64,000 nt of DNA from Stackebrandtia nassauensis DSM 44728 (lineage in GTDB: Bacteria; Actinomycetota; Actinomycetes; Mycobacteriales; Micromonosporaceae): assembly GCF_000024545.1 (NCBI RefSeq), contig NC_013947.1:3100001-3164000 (forward strand), in the 5' to 3' direction. Numbering within the stretch: position 1 is the first letter of the stretch; each line of letters begins with the position of its first letter. Below are positions 1 through 8,327 of this stretch, piece after piece. Under the pieces are notes generated by a model that was not told the origin of the DNA, made no database searches, and saw nothing but the letters and a program-made list of their open reading frames with translations. A program made the position numbers and the translations under genes.

Positions 1-2626
1 GGGCGCCCCAGGTGGCGGGTGTGGTTTCGGGGAGGGCGGGGGCGCCTTTCTGGTCCAGTGTGGTGGTCGCGGAGCTGTGGTTGATGTGGACGGCGTGGAC
101 GGTGACGCCGTGGCGGCGGGCGTCGGCGATGAGGGTGTTGACGGAGTAGAAGCCCATGGGTTGGGCGCGGATCAGGCCGACCAGGAAGGCGGCGGGGTAG
201 TAGCGCTTGAGGTAGGCCGAGGCGTAGGCGATGTAGGCGAAGCTGATGGCGTGGGATTCGGGGAATCCGTAGCCGGAGAACGCTTCGAGTCGGGACCACA
301 GGTCGTCGGCCAGGGGGCCGGTGATGTCGTTGGCGGCGGCGCCGGTGAGGAAGCGGGATTTGAGGCGCTGCATGCGTTCGACGGATCGTTTGGCGCCCAT
401 GGCTTGTCGTAGTTCGTCGGCTTCGGCGGCGGAGAAACCGGCGCAGTCGCTGGCCAGGGCCATCATCTGCTCCTGGAACAGGGGGACGCCCAGGGTGCGC
501 TTCAGGGCGGCTTCCATGGTGGGGTGGGGGTACTCGATGGGCTCCTCGCCGCGGCGGCGGCGGACGTAGGGGTGGACCGCACCGCCCTGGATCGGGCCGG
601 GGCGAACCAGGGCTATTTGGACGGCCAGGTCGTGCAGGTTCTCGGCGCGCAGTCGAGGAGCGAGCTGGATTTGGGCGCGGGACTCGATCTGGAAGGTGCC
701 GACGCTGTCGCCCGCGTGGATCATCGCGTACACGTCGGGGTCGGTGGGCGCCAGCTTCTTCAGGTCGATGCCGGTGGCGTAGTGGGTGTTGGCGAGGTCG
801 GCGGCCTCGTGCAGTGCCGTGAGCATGCCCAGACCGAGGAGGTCGAACTTCACCAGACCGGCGTCGGCGCAGTCGTCCTTGTCCCACTGCAGGACGGTGC
901 GGTTCTCCATGCGGGCGTGCTCGACGGGGACCACCTCGATGACGGGACGGTCGCAGATCACCATGCCGCCACTGTGGATGCCGAGGTGGCGGGGCGCGCC
1001 GAGCAGTTGGCCCGCGTAGGTGCCCACGTCGGTGGGGAGTTCGTCGAGGGCGGGGCCGCCGCGGCGGGGGGAGTTGGCCGACCAGGCGTCGATCTGGCCG
1101 GGGGAGTGGCCCAGCGCGGTGGCGACGTCGCGGGTGGCCGAGCGGCGGCGGTAGCTGATCACGTTGGCCACCTGGGCCGCGTAGGTGCGTCCGTACTTCG
1201 TGAACACGTATTGGATGACCTCCTCGCGGCGGCGGGCCTCGATGTCGAGGTCGATGTCGGGCGGGCCCTCACGGATCGGGGACATGAACCGCTCGAACAG
1301 CAGGTTGTAGCGGACCGGGTCGACGGCGGTGATGCCGAGGCAGTAGCAGACCACGGAGGTGACGGCGGAACCCCTGCCCTGCACCAGGATCCGGTTCTCC
1401 TCGCAGAAGCCGACGATGTCGCGGACGATGAGGAAGTAGCCGGGGAACCCGAGATTGGTGATGATGTCGAGTTCGTGTTCCAGTCGCCGGTACGCCTCCG
1501 GGCGTTCGGCGGCCGTCCCATATAGACGCAGCGCCCCTTCGCGGGCCAGCTCGCGGAGCCAGGAAGCCTCATCGTGGCCGTCGGGGACCGGGAACGGCGG
1601 CAGCGCGGGGGCGATCAGGTCGAGGTCGAAGGCCAGTTCCCCGGTCAGCCGGACGGTGTTGGCCACCGCCCCGGGGAAGGGCGCGAAGCGTTCGGCCATT
1701 TCGGACGGCGAGCACAGCCGGGCCACCGGTGCCGCGGGCAGCCAGCCGTCCAGCTCCTCCAGGGGCAGGTTGGCCCGGATCGCCGACATCACCTGGGACA
1801 ACCGGTGCCGGGCGGCGCGGGCATAGTGGACGTTGTTGGTGGCCACCACGGGCAGGTCCAGGTCGGTGGCCAGGTCGAACAGCAGCTGGTTGTGATCGGT
1901 GTCGACGAAGGCCCGGTGGTCGGTCAGTTCCACGGCGACGCCCTCGGGGCCGAACAAGTGCTTGAGCCGCTCCAGTTCCCGTCGGACGGCGTCGGGGCCG
2001 TCGGCGAGCGCCCGGCGCACGGGGCCTTTGCGGCAGCCGGTCAGCACCAGCACCTCGTCGCGCAGCGCGGCCGCCACGTCCTCCAGGGACCCGTAGTCGG
2101 GCAGTCCCTTTTGCCCGCCGGCCAGTTGGGCGTTGCCGATCGTGGCCGACAGTTTCGCGTAACCGTTGGGGCCGCGGGCCAGCGTCAGCAGGTGGGTGCC
2201 CGACGGGTCGGGCACGCCGGTGCGCTCGCCGCTCAGCCCCAGCGACAGCTCGGCTCCGTACACCGTGGACAGGCTGGTGTCCTTGGCCGCCTGGGAGAAG
2301 CGGACCGCGCCGTACAGGCCGTCGTGGTCGGTGATGGCCAGTCCGGACAGGCCGAGCCGCAGCGCCTCGGTCACCAGGTCCTCGGGGGAGGAGGCGCCGT
2401 CCAGGAACGAGAAGTACGAGTGCGCGTGCAGCTCGGCGTAACCGTCGTGGCCGGTCGGGTTCACGGCGGCTGGGGTCGACGGTGTGGGTGGCGGCGGTTC
2501 GGTGGTGTCGGTGACCAGTCGCAGATGCCGGGGCTTCCCCACCTCGGTTCTGCCTGAGCCGACCATGATGTCGCGCAGTTGCCGCCAGGTCAGGTTCTTG
2601 CTGCGGCCTCCCCAGCGGTCAGTCAT
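1..2626 (-). CDS. dnaE2: Error-prone DNA polymerase III alpha subunit DnaE2 (3' end beyond window)
   Basis: This is the catalytic polymerase of the SOS mutasome, a C-family polymerase that makes errors while copying past DNA damage. About 875 codons are visible and the C-terminus lies left of the window. The N-terminus carries a PHP domain beginning with HAHSYFSF (residues 67-74). The polymerase core includes the acidic motif PDIDIDIEARRREE and later GGAVHPYVRRRRGEEP, as in DnaE-type enzymes. The ATG at 2624-2626 overlaps the last 8 nt of imuB, so the two are translationally coupled. DnaE2 is distinguished from the replicative DnaE1 by this partnership with imuA'/imuB. It is expected to be SOS-induced through the LexA box upstream of imuA'. 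Confidence 0.95.
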   Translation of the reverse strand, partial: MTDRWGGRSKNLTWRQLRDIMVGSGRTEVGKPRHLRLVTDTTEPPPPTPSTPAAVNPTGHDGYAELHAHSYFSFLDGASSPEDLVTEALRLGLSGLAITDHDGLYGAVRFSQAAKDTSLSTVYGAELSLGLSGERTGVPDPSGTHLLTLARGPNGYAKLSATIGNAQLAGGQKGLPDYGSLEDVAAALRDEVLVLTGCRKGPVRRALADGPDAVRRELERLKHLFGPEGVAVELTDHRAFVDTDHNQLLFDLATDLDLPVVATNNVHYARAARHRLSQVMSAIRANLPLEELDGWLPAAPVARLCSPSEMAERFAPFPGAVANTVRLTGELAFDLDLIAPALPPFPVPDGHDEASWLRELAREGALRLYGTAAERPEAYRRLEHELDIITNLGFPGYFLIVRDIVGFCEENRILVQGRGSAVTSVVCYCLGITAVDPVRYNLLFERFMSPIREGPPDIDLDIEARRREEVIQYVFTKYGRTYAAQVANVISYRRRSATRDVATALGHSPGQIDAWSANSPRRGGPALDELPTDVGTYAGQLLGAPRHLGIHSGGMVICDRPVIEVVPVEHARMENRTVLQWDKDDCADAGLVKFDLLGLGMLTALHEAADLANTHYATGIDLKKLAPTDPDVYAMIHAGDSVGTFQIESRAQIQLAPRLRAENLHDLAVQIALVRPGPIQGGAVHPYVRRRRGEEPIEYPHPTMEAALKRTLGVPLFQEQMMALASDCAGFSAAEADELRQAMGAKRSVERMQRLKSRFLTGAAANDITGPLADDLWSRLEAFSGYGFPESHAISFAYIAYASAYLKRYYPAAFLVGLIRAQPMGFYSVNTLIADARRHGVTVHAVHINHSSATTTLDQKGAPALPETTPATWGA

Positions 2627-4136
2627 AACCGGCCTCCATCCGCCAGACTTCCTCGCTGCGGACGAGCACGACGGCGCGCCCGTCCTCCAGCAGCAGTTGC
2701 AGCCGGGCGGCGCGATGGGCGCGGGCGGGGTCCCACCAGCGTTCGTCGAGGGGGTGGGGACCCGCCCAGGCTTGGATTGGCAGGCGCCGTCCGTTGGGCA
2801 GGACGACGTGGGCGGGGGATCCACTGAGGACGCCGCGTCCGGACACCGTGATCGCTTCGCCGGTCGAGGTTTCCAGGCGTACCCGGGGTGGGGCGGGGTA
2901 GACCGTGTGGGGGTAGGGAGCCGGGTAGCTGTCCGGCCAGGGGCGGTTCACCGGGTCGGTGGGGAGCGGCTCCTGGTTCCACACGGTCGGGGCGATCCGG
3001 TCGTCGAGGTTGCGGCCGCCCTGCGGAACCGGGTGGAGTACCGCTTCGGGGCCGAACAGGTCCTGCACCTTGGTGGCCGAACCGTCGGCCAGTTCCAGGC
3101 CGTCGCCCATCTGGCCCCACAGCCCGTCCTGCAGGGCGCTGGCGTCCACTATGCCCTCGGGACTCAGTCGTAGGTGGACGATCGCGCCGGTGCCGCCGTG
3201 GGTGAGCCAGCCGTCCAGTTGCCAGCGCACCCGGTCGGCGACGTCGCTGGCTCGCAGGACGGTGCGGTGGCGCCAGACTCGGCGCAGGCCCGTGCCCTGG
3301 GCTGTGATCGCTTCGATGACCAGTCGGGTGCAGGCCAGTTCGCGGGCCGCCAGGGTGGCGCGCAGTTGTTCGGCCAGGGTGCGGGCGGCGAAAGCGGCGG
3401 TGTCGACACGGTCGAGTGGCTCGTCGTAGTCGGCGAAGACGTCCAGGTCGACGGGTGGGGTGCGGGGTGCGGGGAGGCGTTCGTCGTGGCCGCGGGTGCG
3501 GGCGTGGGCTCGCAGACCGACGGTGCCGAGTCGTTCGGCGATAGCGTCGCGGGGCAGGGCGGCGAAGGCGCCGAGGGTGTTGATGCCCAAGCGGCGCAAC
3601 AGTTCCACCAGTGGGGGCAGGCCGAGGAGGCCGATGTTGCGGTCGGCGAGGAACTGGGCGTTGTGGCCGGTGGGGACGATCGCGCCGGACACCGCGGCCA
3701 CCGAGGCGGGCCAGAAGCCGTCGGCGATGCCGACGCGTGCCTCCAGGTCGCAGAGTTGGGCGATGTACTCCACTATGGTCTCGGCGGCGGCTTCCTCGTC
3801 GCCGTACCAGCCGGACGGGCCCTTGGCGGGTAGGCCACACCAGCCGGGGCGTAGCACCTGTACCGCGGGGACCAGTTCCTCCAGGGCGGCGATCACCGGC
3901 TCGAACCCGGCGGCCTCGGCGTCCGGGTCGGCGGCCAGCAGTCGCAGGTCCGGGCACACGGCGGCGGCGTCGCGGCGGCGCATGCCCACCTCGACCCCGG
4001 TGCGGCGGGCGGTGGCGGAGCAGGCGCTGACGCGGTGGGCGATCACCACGGCGACCGGGTCGGTCTCGTCCAGGCCCTGGGACCGGCAGGCGGCGATCAC
4101 CGGCCAGTCGGGGCACCACACCACGAGCGCGCGCAT
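2619..4136 (-). CDS. imuB: ImuB, Y-family polymerase-like mutasome adaptor
   Basis: A 505-residue Y-family polymerase homologue. In mycobacteria ImuB is catalytically dead and links DnaE2 to the beta clamp. Here the usual Y-family DxDxFF and SxDE catalytic motifs are absent: the N-terminus reads VVWCPDWPVIAACRS and the second motif position reads LRPGWCGLPAKG. A clamp-binding-like motif QDGLWG lies at residues 336-341. The gene starts with ATG at 4136, immediately after the TGA of imuA', and overlaps dnaE2 by 8 nt, so all three are one transcript. Assignment rests on the gene order imuA'-imuB-dnaE2 and the lost active site. Confidence 0.92.
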   Translation of the reverse strand: MRALVVWCPDWPVIAACRSQGLDETDPVAVVIAHRVSACSATARRTGVEVGMRRRDAAAVCPDLRLLAADPDAEAAGFEPVIAALEELVPAVQVLRPGWCGLPAKGPSGWYGDEEAAAETIVEYIAQLCDLEARVGIADGFWPASVAAVSGAIVPTGHNAQFLADRNIGLLGLPPLVELLRRLGINTLGAFAALPRDAIAERLGTVGLRAHARTRGHDERLPAPRTPPVDLDVFADYDEPLDRVDTAAFAARTLAEQLRATLAARELACTRLVIEAITAQGTGLRRVWRHRTVLRASDVADRVRWQLDGWLTHGGTGAIVHLRLSPEGIVDASALQDGLWGQMGDGLELADGSATKVQDLFGPEAVLHPVPQGGRNLDDRIAPTVWNQEPLPTDPVNRPWPDSYPAPYPHTVYPAPPRVRLETSTGEAITVSGRGVLSGSPAHVVLPNGRRLPIQAWAGPHPLDERWWDPARAHRAARLQLLLEDGRAVVLVRSEEVWRMEAGYD

Positions 4137-4826
4137 TCAGGACACCGTCCGCAGGCGGGGTGGGGTGACGGACGGGGTCTCGGGCAGTCCGAGGTGGAGG
4201 GTGGTGTGGCGGGGGCGGCCCGCCGTGCGGCGGCCGGTGGCGGTGACGCCCAGTTCGCGGTGGCGCAGCCGTCCGTGGCCTCGGCCGATGCCGTGCCACA
4301 CCGAGGTGGTGGGGGACAGGACGACGTCGGCGCCGGGCCAGTCGGTGCCGTATCCGATGAGGACGGATTTGTGGGCCCGGGCCCGGGCGGCGAGTTTGCG
4401 GGATGTGGCTTCGGTCACTTTCGACGGTGGAGCCACGACCGTAATGTCACACCCTTCCAGCAAAGTGGCGGTAGCTCGCGACCAGTCGGAGGTGATGTCG
4501 GGTACCAGCAACAGCCGCTCCAGTGCGACACCGGCCTCGGCGCAGGCCAACAACCCGAGGGTGGGCAGGCCCGCGACCGCGCACCAGGCGCCGTTCGCCG
4601 AGGCGGTGGCGACGAGCGTGATGAGCAGCGCCGTGGAGGCGGTGACCGAGACGGTCGCGCCTCGGCGCAGCCCCCGCTCGGGCAGCACTTCGGCCAGGGG
4701 CGGGGTCACCGGTAGGACCGGTTCTATCTCGGAGGCTCGGCGGCCCAGGGTGGCGGCCAGCTGTTGACGGATGTCGCCGTTCGGCGGGTCGTCCGATGGG
4801 GACGGCAGGGCCAGTGGGTTCGCCAC
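4137..4826 (-). CDS. imuA': ImuA', RecA-like accessory protein of the mutasome
   Basis: About 229 residues. A weakly RecA-like protein in first position of the SOS mutagenesis operon; in mycobacteria ImuA' is required with ImuB for DnaE2 function. The segment around ERGLRRGATVSVTASTALL aligns with the Walker A region of RecA relatives but lacks a canonical GxxGxGKT. I place the start at GTG 4824-4826, which has GGAGG (4835-4839) 8 nt upstream. The reading frame is open further upstream to a GTG at 4887-4889, but that codon sits against the LexA box and has no room for a ribosome site. The TGA is followed directly by the imuB ATG. Confidence 0.85.
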   Translation of the reverse strand: MANPLALPSPSDDPPNGDIRQQLAATLGRRASEIEPVLPVTPPLAEVLPERGLRRGATVSVTASTALLITLVATASANGAWCAVAGLPTLGLLACAEAGVALERLLLVPDITSDWSRATATLLEGCDITVVAPPSKVTEATSRKLAARARAHKSVLIGYGTDWPGADVVLSPTTSVWHGIGRGHGRLRHRELGVTATGRRTAGRPRHTTLHLGLPETPSVTPPRLRTVS

Positions 4827-4894
4827 ACCATAAACCTCCAGGCTCGCGCGTCCGCCCACCGTCGGCGCGAAAATGATCTTGCGAAACACGAGGA

Positions 4895-4910
4895 TCGTAC
4901 AAGAGTTCGA
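4895..4910. promoter_or_regulatory. LexA-binding SOS box upstream of imuA'-imuB-dnaE2
   Basis: TCGTACAAGAGTTCGA matches the Gram-positive SOS consensus TCGAAC-N4-GTTCGA with a single mismatch in the left half. It lies 69 nt upstream of the proposed imuA' start, the usual place for LexA control of this cassette. Confidence 0.88.
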
Positions 4911-5080
4911 TAGCCAAGATCAATCGATCTCCGTTTTGGTGTGCGCGAGCCGTGGGAAGCCTCACAAGGCGAGGGCGGCTCCTCGCGCGATACCTGTTGG
5001 GCACAGTGTGCGGGGGGCGGCCTCTCTTGCGATGCCCGTTGGGCATTGCGTGTGGGGATTGCCTGGTATGCGAGGTTTGG
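4911..5080. other. Noncoding stretch upstream of the tandem arrays
   Basis: No supported gene. Two imperfect copies of a motif containing GTTGGGCA followed by a GTGTG-G-rich tract occur at about 4998-5019 and 5038-5060. Further degenerate TGGGC/GTGGTG-like versions occur to about 5770, past the arrays. They look like decayed repeats. Confidence 0.5.
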
Positions 5081-5334
5081 CTTGGGGGCTTGGGGGCTTG
5101 GGGGCTTGGGGGCTTGGGGGCTTGGGGGCTTGGGGGCTTGGGGGCTTGGGGGCTTGGGGGCTTGGGGGCTTGGGGGCTTGAGGGCTTGAGGGCTTGAGGG
5201 CTTGAGGGCTTGAGGGCTTGAGGGCTTGAGGGCTTGAGGGCTTGAGGGCTTGAGGGCTTGAGGGCTTGAGGGCTTGAGGGCTTGAGGGCTTGAGGGCTTG
5301 AGGGCTTGAGGGCTTGAGGGCTTGAGGGCTTGAG
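5081..5334 (+). repeat. Pure 8-bp tandem array, (CTTGGGGG)12 then (CTTGAGGG)19
   Basis: Twelve exact copies of CTTGGGGG (5081-5176) switch abruptly to nineteen exact copies of CTTGAGGG (5177-5328), followed by a partial CTTGAG. No unit carries a substitution, which points to recent slippage expansion or ongoing homogenisation. The first block has twelve G5 tracts 3 nt apart on the plus strand, an ideal G-quadruplex former. Because 8 is not a multiple of 3, all frames stay open across it and give spurious repeat peptides. Confidence 0.97.
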
Positions 5335-5388
5335 CCTGCCTATGGGCGTGGGGTGCTGAGGGGGTGGCGCTTGGCATGTGAGGCTCGG

Positions 5389-5458
5389 CCTGGAGCCTGG
5401 AGCCTGGAGCCTGGAGCCTGGAGCCTGGAGCCTGGAGCCTGGAGCCTGGAGCCTGGAG
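5389..5458 (+). repeat. Pure 7-bp tandem array, (CCTGGAG)10
   Basis: Ten exact copies of CCTGGAG followed by a partial CCT. It begins 54 bp after the 8-bp array ends and is unrelated in unit length, though both are G-rich on the same strand. Confidence 0.97.
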
Positions 5459-5819
5459 CCTGCCCATGGGGCGTGGTGTGCGAGGGCAGTGCCTGGTGGG
5501 TGCGAGCGTCTGGGTGGGGCCGACGGGGTTGGGGTGGCAATTGGGTGCGGCGGTGTCTGGCGAGCGTGGGCGCCAGGGTGGGGCCGATGGGCTGGTGCGC
5601 GGGATTGGGCGTGGTGCGTAAGGCTAATGCTGCCTGCTGCCTGCTGGGTGTGGGCGTGCGTGCGGGTGGGTGGAGGTGTTGCGGGGCGAGCGGCTGAGTG
5701 GCTTGCTGTGGGGTGCGCGGGGCGGGGCCTCCTGTGAGGACCGTTGGGCGTGGTGCATGGGGGCGGGGTTTGGTTGGGGTGCATGGGTTGTGGGGTGGGT
5801 TGCTGGGGGTTACGGGGTG
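5459..5819. other. G-rich noncoding region between arrays and the GH6 promoter
   Basis: No coding region is supported. The plus strand is strongly G/T skewed and holds loosely repeated TGGGCGTGGTG-like words. Open frames here read low-complexity Gly/Trp/Ala sequence with no ribosome site. Confidence 0.5.
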
Positions 5820-5854
5820 TTGACTTTTTGGGTGGGGGTTGGGAGCATGGAGTG

Positions 5855-5868
5855 TGGGAGCGCTCCCA
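5855..5868. promoter_or_regulatory. CelR/CebR-type operator upstream of the GH6 cellulase
   Basis: The perfect palindrome TGGGAGCGCTCCCA is identical to the cellulose-utilisation operator bound by Thermobifida CelR and Streptomyces CebR (LacI family, released by cellobiose). It lies 55 nt before the GH6 start. A possible -35 TTGACT is at 5820-5825; no good -10 is evident. Confidence 0.92.
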
Positions 5869-5923
5869 TGTTGTGGAGGTGTCGGATTTGACGACACTTC
5901 TTCCGCCCGACAAGGAGACCTTC

Positions 5924-7282
5924 ATGTCCCAACTCAGACGTTATTGGACGCGGTTCGCCGTGATGTTGTTGTCGATCGGGGCGGTGCTGGTGTCTGGTTC
6001 TACGGCCAGCGCTATCCCTGCCGACGGCCCGGCAGTTCAGGCTCGCGTCGACAACCCGTATGCGGGGGCTCGGCCTTACGTAAATCCGGAATGGTCGGCC
6101 AAAGCGGCCGCCGAGCCCGGTGGCAGCGCCATCGCGGACCAGCCGACCGGCGTGTGGCTGGACCGCATCGCCGCCATCGAGGGCGCGGGCAGTGCCATGG
6201 GCCTGCGCGATCACCTGGACGCGGCCCTCGCCCAGGACGCGAACCTGGTGCAGCTGGTCGTGTACGACCTTCCTGGACGCGACTGTTCCGCACTGGCTTC
6301 GAACGGAGAACTCGCTCCCGACGAGATCGGCAGGTACCGCGACGAGTTCATCGATCCGATCGCGGCGATTCTCGCCGACCCGGCCTACGCGGGGTTGCGC
6401 ATCGTGACCGTTGTGGAGATCGATTCGCTGCCCAACCTCGTGACGAATGTCAGCCCGCGTCCCACGGCGACGCCGGAATGCGATGTGATGGCCGCGAACG
6501 GCAATTACGTCAACGGCATCGGTTACGCGCTGCGGCAGTTCGGCGCGATCGACAACGTCTACAACTACCTGGATGTCGGCCATCACGGTTGGCTGGGTTG
6601 GGATGACAACTTCGCGCCCGGTGCACGGAAGTTGCTGGAGGGCGCTCAGGCTTCCGGCAGCGTGGACAATGTCCACGGGTTCATCACCAACACCGCCAAC
6701 TACGGTGCCCTCAAGGAGCCGTACTTCACGATCAATGACACCGTGAACGGCCAGACCGTGCGCCAGGCGAAGTGGATCGACTGGAACCGTTACGTGGACG
6801 AGCTGTCCTACGCGCAGGCGTTCCGCGCCGAACTGGTCCGGATCGGCTTCAACTCGGATATCGGCATGTTGATCGACACCGGCCGTAACGGCTGGGGTGG
6901 TTCCGCGCGTCCGGCCGGGCCTGGCCCGACTACTTCGGTGGACGCTTATGTCGATGGTGGACGCCTCGATCGCAGGATCCACCTCGGTAACTGGTGCAAC
7001 CAGTCCGGGGCCGGGCTGGGGGAGCGTCCTACCGCCGCTCCCGAGTCGGGGATCGACGCTTATGTGTGGATGAAACCGCCGGGCGAGTCCGACGGTTCCA
7101 GCAAGGAGATCCCCAACGACGAGGGCAAGGGCTTTGACCGGATGTGCGATCCGACTTATGAGGGGAACATCCGCAATGGGTTCAACCCGCCCGGATCGCT
7201 TCCCGACGCCCCGCTGTCGGGGCACTGGTTCGGCGCGCAGTTCCGTGAGCTGCTGGCCAACGCCCATCCGCCGCTGACCTGA
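5924..7282 (+). CDS. Secreted GH6 cellulase (cellobiohydrolase-like)
   Basis: 452 residues. It hydrolyses beta-1,4-glucan from outside the cell. A Sec signal peptide (residues 1-30, ending ASA) precedes a single GH6 catalytic domain. Family signatures are VVYDLPGRDCSALASNGEL (with the R-D-C catalytic aspartate) and VVEIDSLPNLVTN, the E-I-D form typical of actinobacterial exo-acting GH6. No carbohydrate-binding module or linker is present, so the enzyme is unusually compact. The ATG at 5924 has AAGGAG 6 nt upstream. The CelR-type operator upstream and the convergent LPMO with the same operator place it in a cellulose regulon. Confidence 0.93.
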   Translation: MSQLRRYWTRFAVMLLSIGAVLVSGSTASAIPADGPAVQARVDNPYAGARPYVNPEWSAKAAAEPGGSAIADQPTGVWLDRIAAIEGAGSAMGLRDHLDAALAQDANLVQLVVYDLPGRDCSALASNGELAPDEIGRYRDEFIDPIAAILADPAYAGLRIVTVVEIDSLPNLVTNVSPRPTATPECDVMAANGNYVNGIGYALRQFGAIDNVYNYLDVGHHGWLGWDDNFAPGARKLLEGAQASGSVDNVHGFITNTANYGALKEPYFTINDTVNGQTVRQAKWIDWNRYVDELSYAQAFRAELVRIGFNSDIGMLIDTGRNGWGGSARPAGPGPTTSVDAYVDGGRLDRRIHLGNWCNQSGAGLGERPTAAPESGIDAYVWMKPPGESDGSSKEIPNDEGKGFDRMCDPTYEGNIRNGFNPPGSLPDAPLSGHWFGAQFRELLANAHPPLT

Positions 7283-7296
7283 CTCTCACTCACCGC

Positions 7297-7333
7297 GGTG
7301 GCCCCGGTCGGTTAAGACCGGGGCCACCGTTTT
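7297..7333. terminator. Bidirectional terminator between GH6 and LPMO genes
   Basis: A perfect 13-bp stem (7297-7309 with 7316-7328) and a 6-nt loop are followed by GTTTT. It lies between two convergent stop codons and can serve both genes. Confidence 0.9.
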
Positions 7334-7347
7334 CGTGCGTGCGGGTG

Positions 7348-8268
7348 TCAGGCTTGGCGGTGCCGTCGAGCGCGGATGTTGGCTACCAGCGCGGCAATCA
7401 GCGCGAACGCGATGATCGCGCCGACCGGCCACAGTGAGGTCCACAGGGAACCTTGCGCCGGTGTGGGCGTCGCGGCGGCCGCGTCACCGGTCCCGGCGTG
7501 GTCGTGACCGGACGCCGTCCACGACATGGCGGTGACCGAGTCGACCTCGGCGTCGATGCCTGTGACCTCCCCGTTGCCGCCGTCGAAGACCACGTCGGCG
7601 CAGCTGAAGAAGTTCTCGGCACTGTCGGAACGCACCCACTGGGTGAAGATCAGGTGCTGTCCGCTGCGTTGCGGCAGATCGACGTTCCAGTGGTAGTAGT
7701 TGAAACCACCGGGCCCGCCCGACTGGGGCGGGTCGGTGGCACTCCAGAACGGCTCCAGATCGCTCCAGGCCAGCGGGCGGGTGGGGTCCCAGCCGGGTTT
7801 GGTGATGTACATGTGGAAGGCGCCGGGGTGGGCGGCCCAGTTGCTGTGCCGCACCTGGATGCTCGCGCCCGAGGTCAGGTGGGTGATTGGCCAGTCGGCG
7901 CGGGCCTGGTTGTAGGCGGCGAAGTCGTACGGGGACTTGTCACCGGCACTGCAGATCGTGCCGTCGGGGACGTAGCCCACGTTGCGACCGGCCGCGTTGG
8001 AGTCCAGCACGGCGAACCAGTTGTACAGGGGTGTGGCCCCGCCGTCGGCGACCGCGTCGGCGCAGGCGGGGTTGTCGGGTTTGATCTCGCCGGTGTCGGT
8101 GAGTCCGTCCAGATAGCACAGGTAGGTGCGGCTGCCGGGCATCATCGTGACGCCGTGGGCGCTGGCCGGGGTGACGGTCGCGAACAGGGTGACGCCGGTG
8201 GCGACGAGGATCGCGGCGGCTGCGGCCAGCAGGGAGCGGAGTACGGGCGGGTTGGGGGAGCGCGGCAT
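7348..8268 (-). CDS. Membrane-anchored AA10 lytic polysaccharide monooxygenase
   Basis: 306 residues. Copper-dependent oxidative cleavage of crystalline cellulose or chitin. The signal peptide ends TPASA at residue 37, so mature residue 1 is His38 (HGVTMMPGS), the first ligand of the histidine brace; the second lies in WAAHPGAFHMYITK. After the catalytic domain comes an Ala/Thr/Pro linker, a hydrophobic segment (PVGAIIAFALIAALVANI) and a basic tail RARRHRQA. This is a C-terminal membrane anchor with no LPXTG and no binding module. The ATG at 8268 has AGGAGA upstream. Upstream in-frame codons to 8361 would cross the operator and are not used. Confidence 0.9.
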   Translation of the reverse strand: MPRSPNPPVLRSLLAAAAAILVATGVTLFATVTPASAHGVTMMPGSRTYLCYLDGLTDTGEIKPDNPACADAVADGGATPLYNWFAVLDSNAAGRNVGYVPDGTICSAGDKSPYDFAAYNQARADWPITHLTSGASIQVRHSNWAAHPGAFHMYITKPGWDPTRPLAWSDLEPFWSATDPPQSGGPGGFNYYHWNVDLPQRSGQHLIFTQWVRSDSAENFFSCADVVFDGGNGEVTGIDAEVDSVTAMSWTASGHDHAGTGDAAAATPTPAQGSLWTSLWPVGAIIAFALIAALVANIRARRHRQA

Positions 8269-8327
8269 GGCGGTTCTCCTGGGGCAGGGACAGCGGCCAC
8301 GACGGGCCGAGGTCCGGACAATGGGTT

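Noticed and set aside
77-2557. Several open frames on the plus strand opposite dnaE2
   Set aside because: They are antisense shadows caused by high-GC codon bias. The minus-strand DnaE2 translation is continuous and matches its family.
4447-5925. Long open frames across the tandem arrays encoding Pro/Ser/Gln/Ala/Lys or Gly/Leu/Trp repeats on either strand
   Set aside because: The 8- and 7-bp units keep every frame free of stops. There is no ribosome site, domain or codon bias, and the frames run through the LexA box and imuA'.
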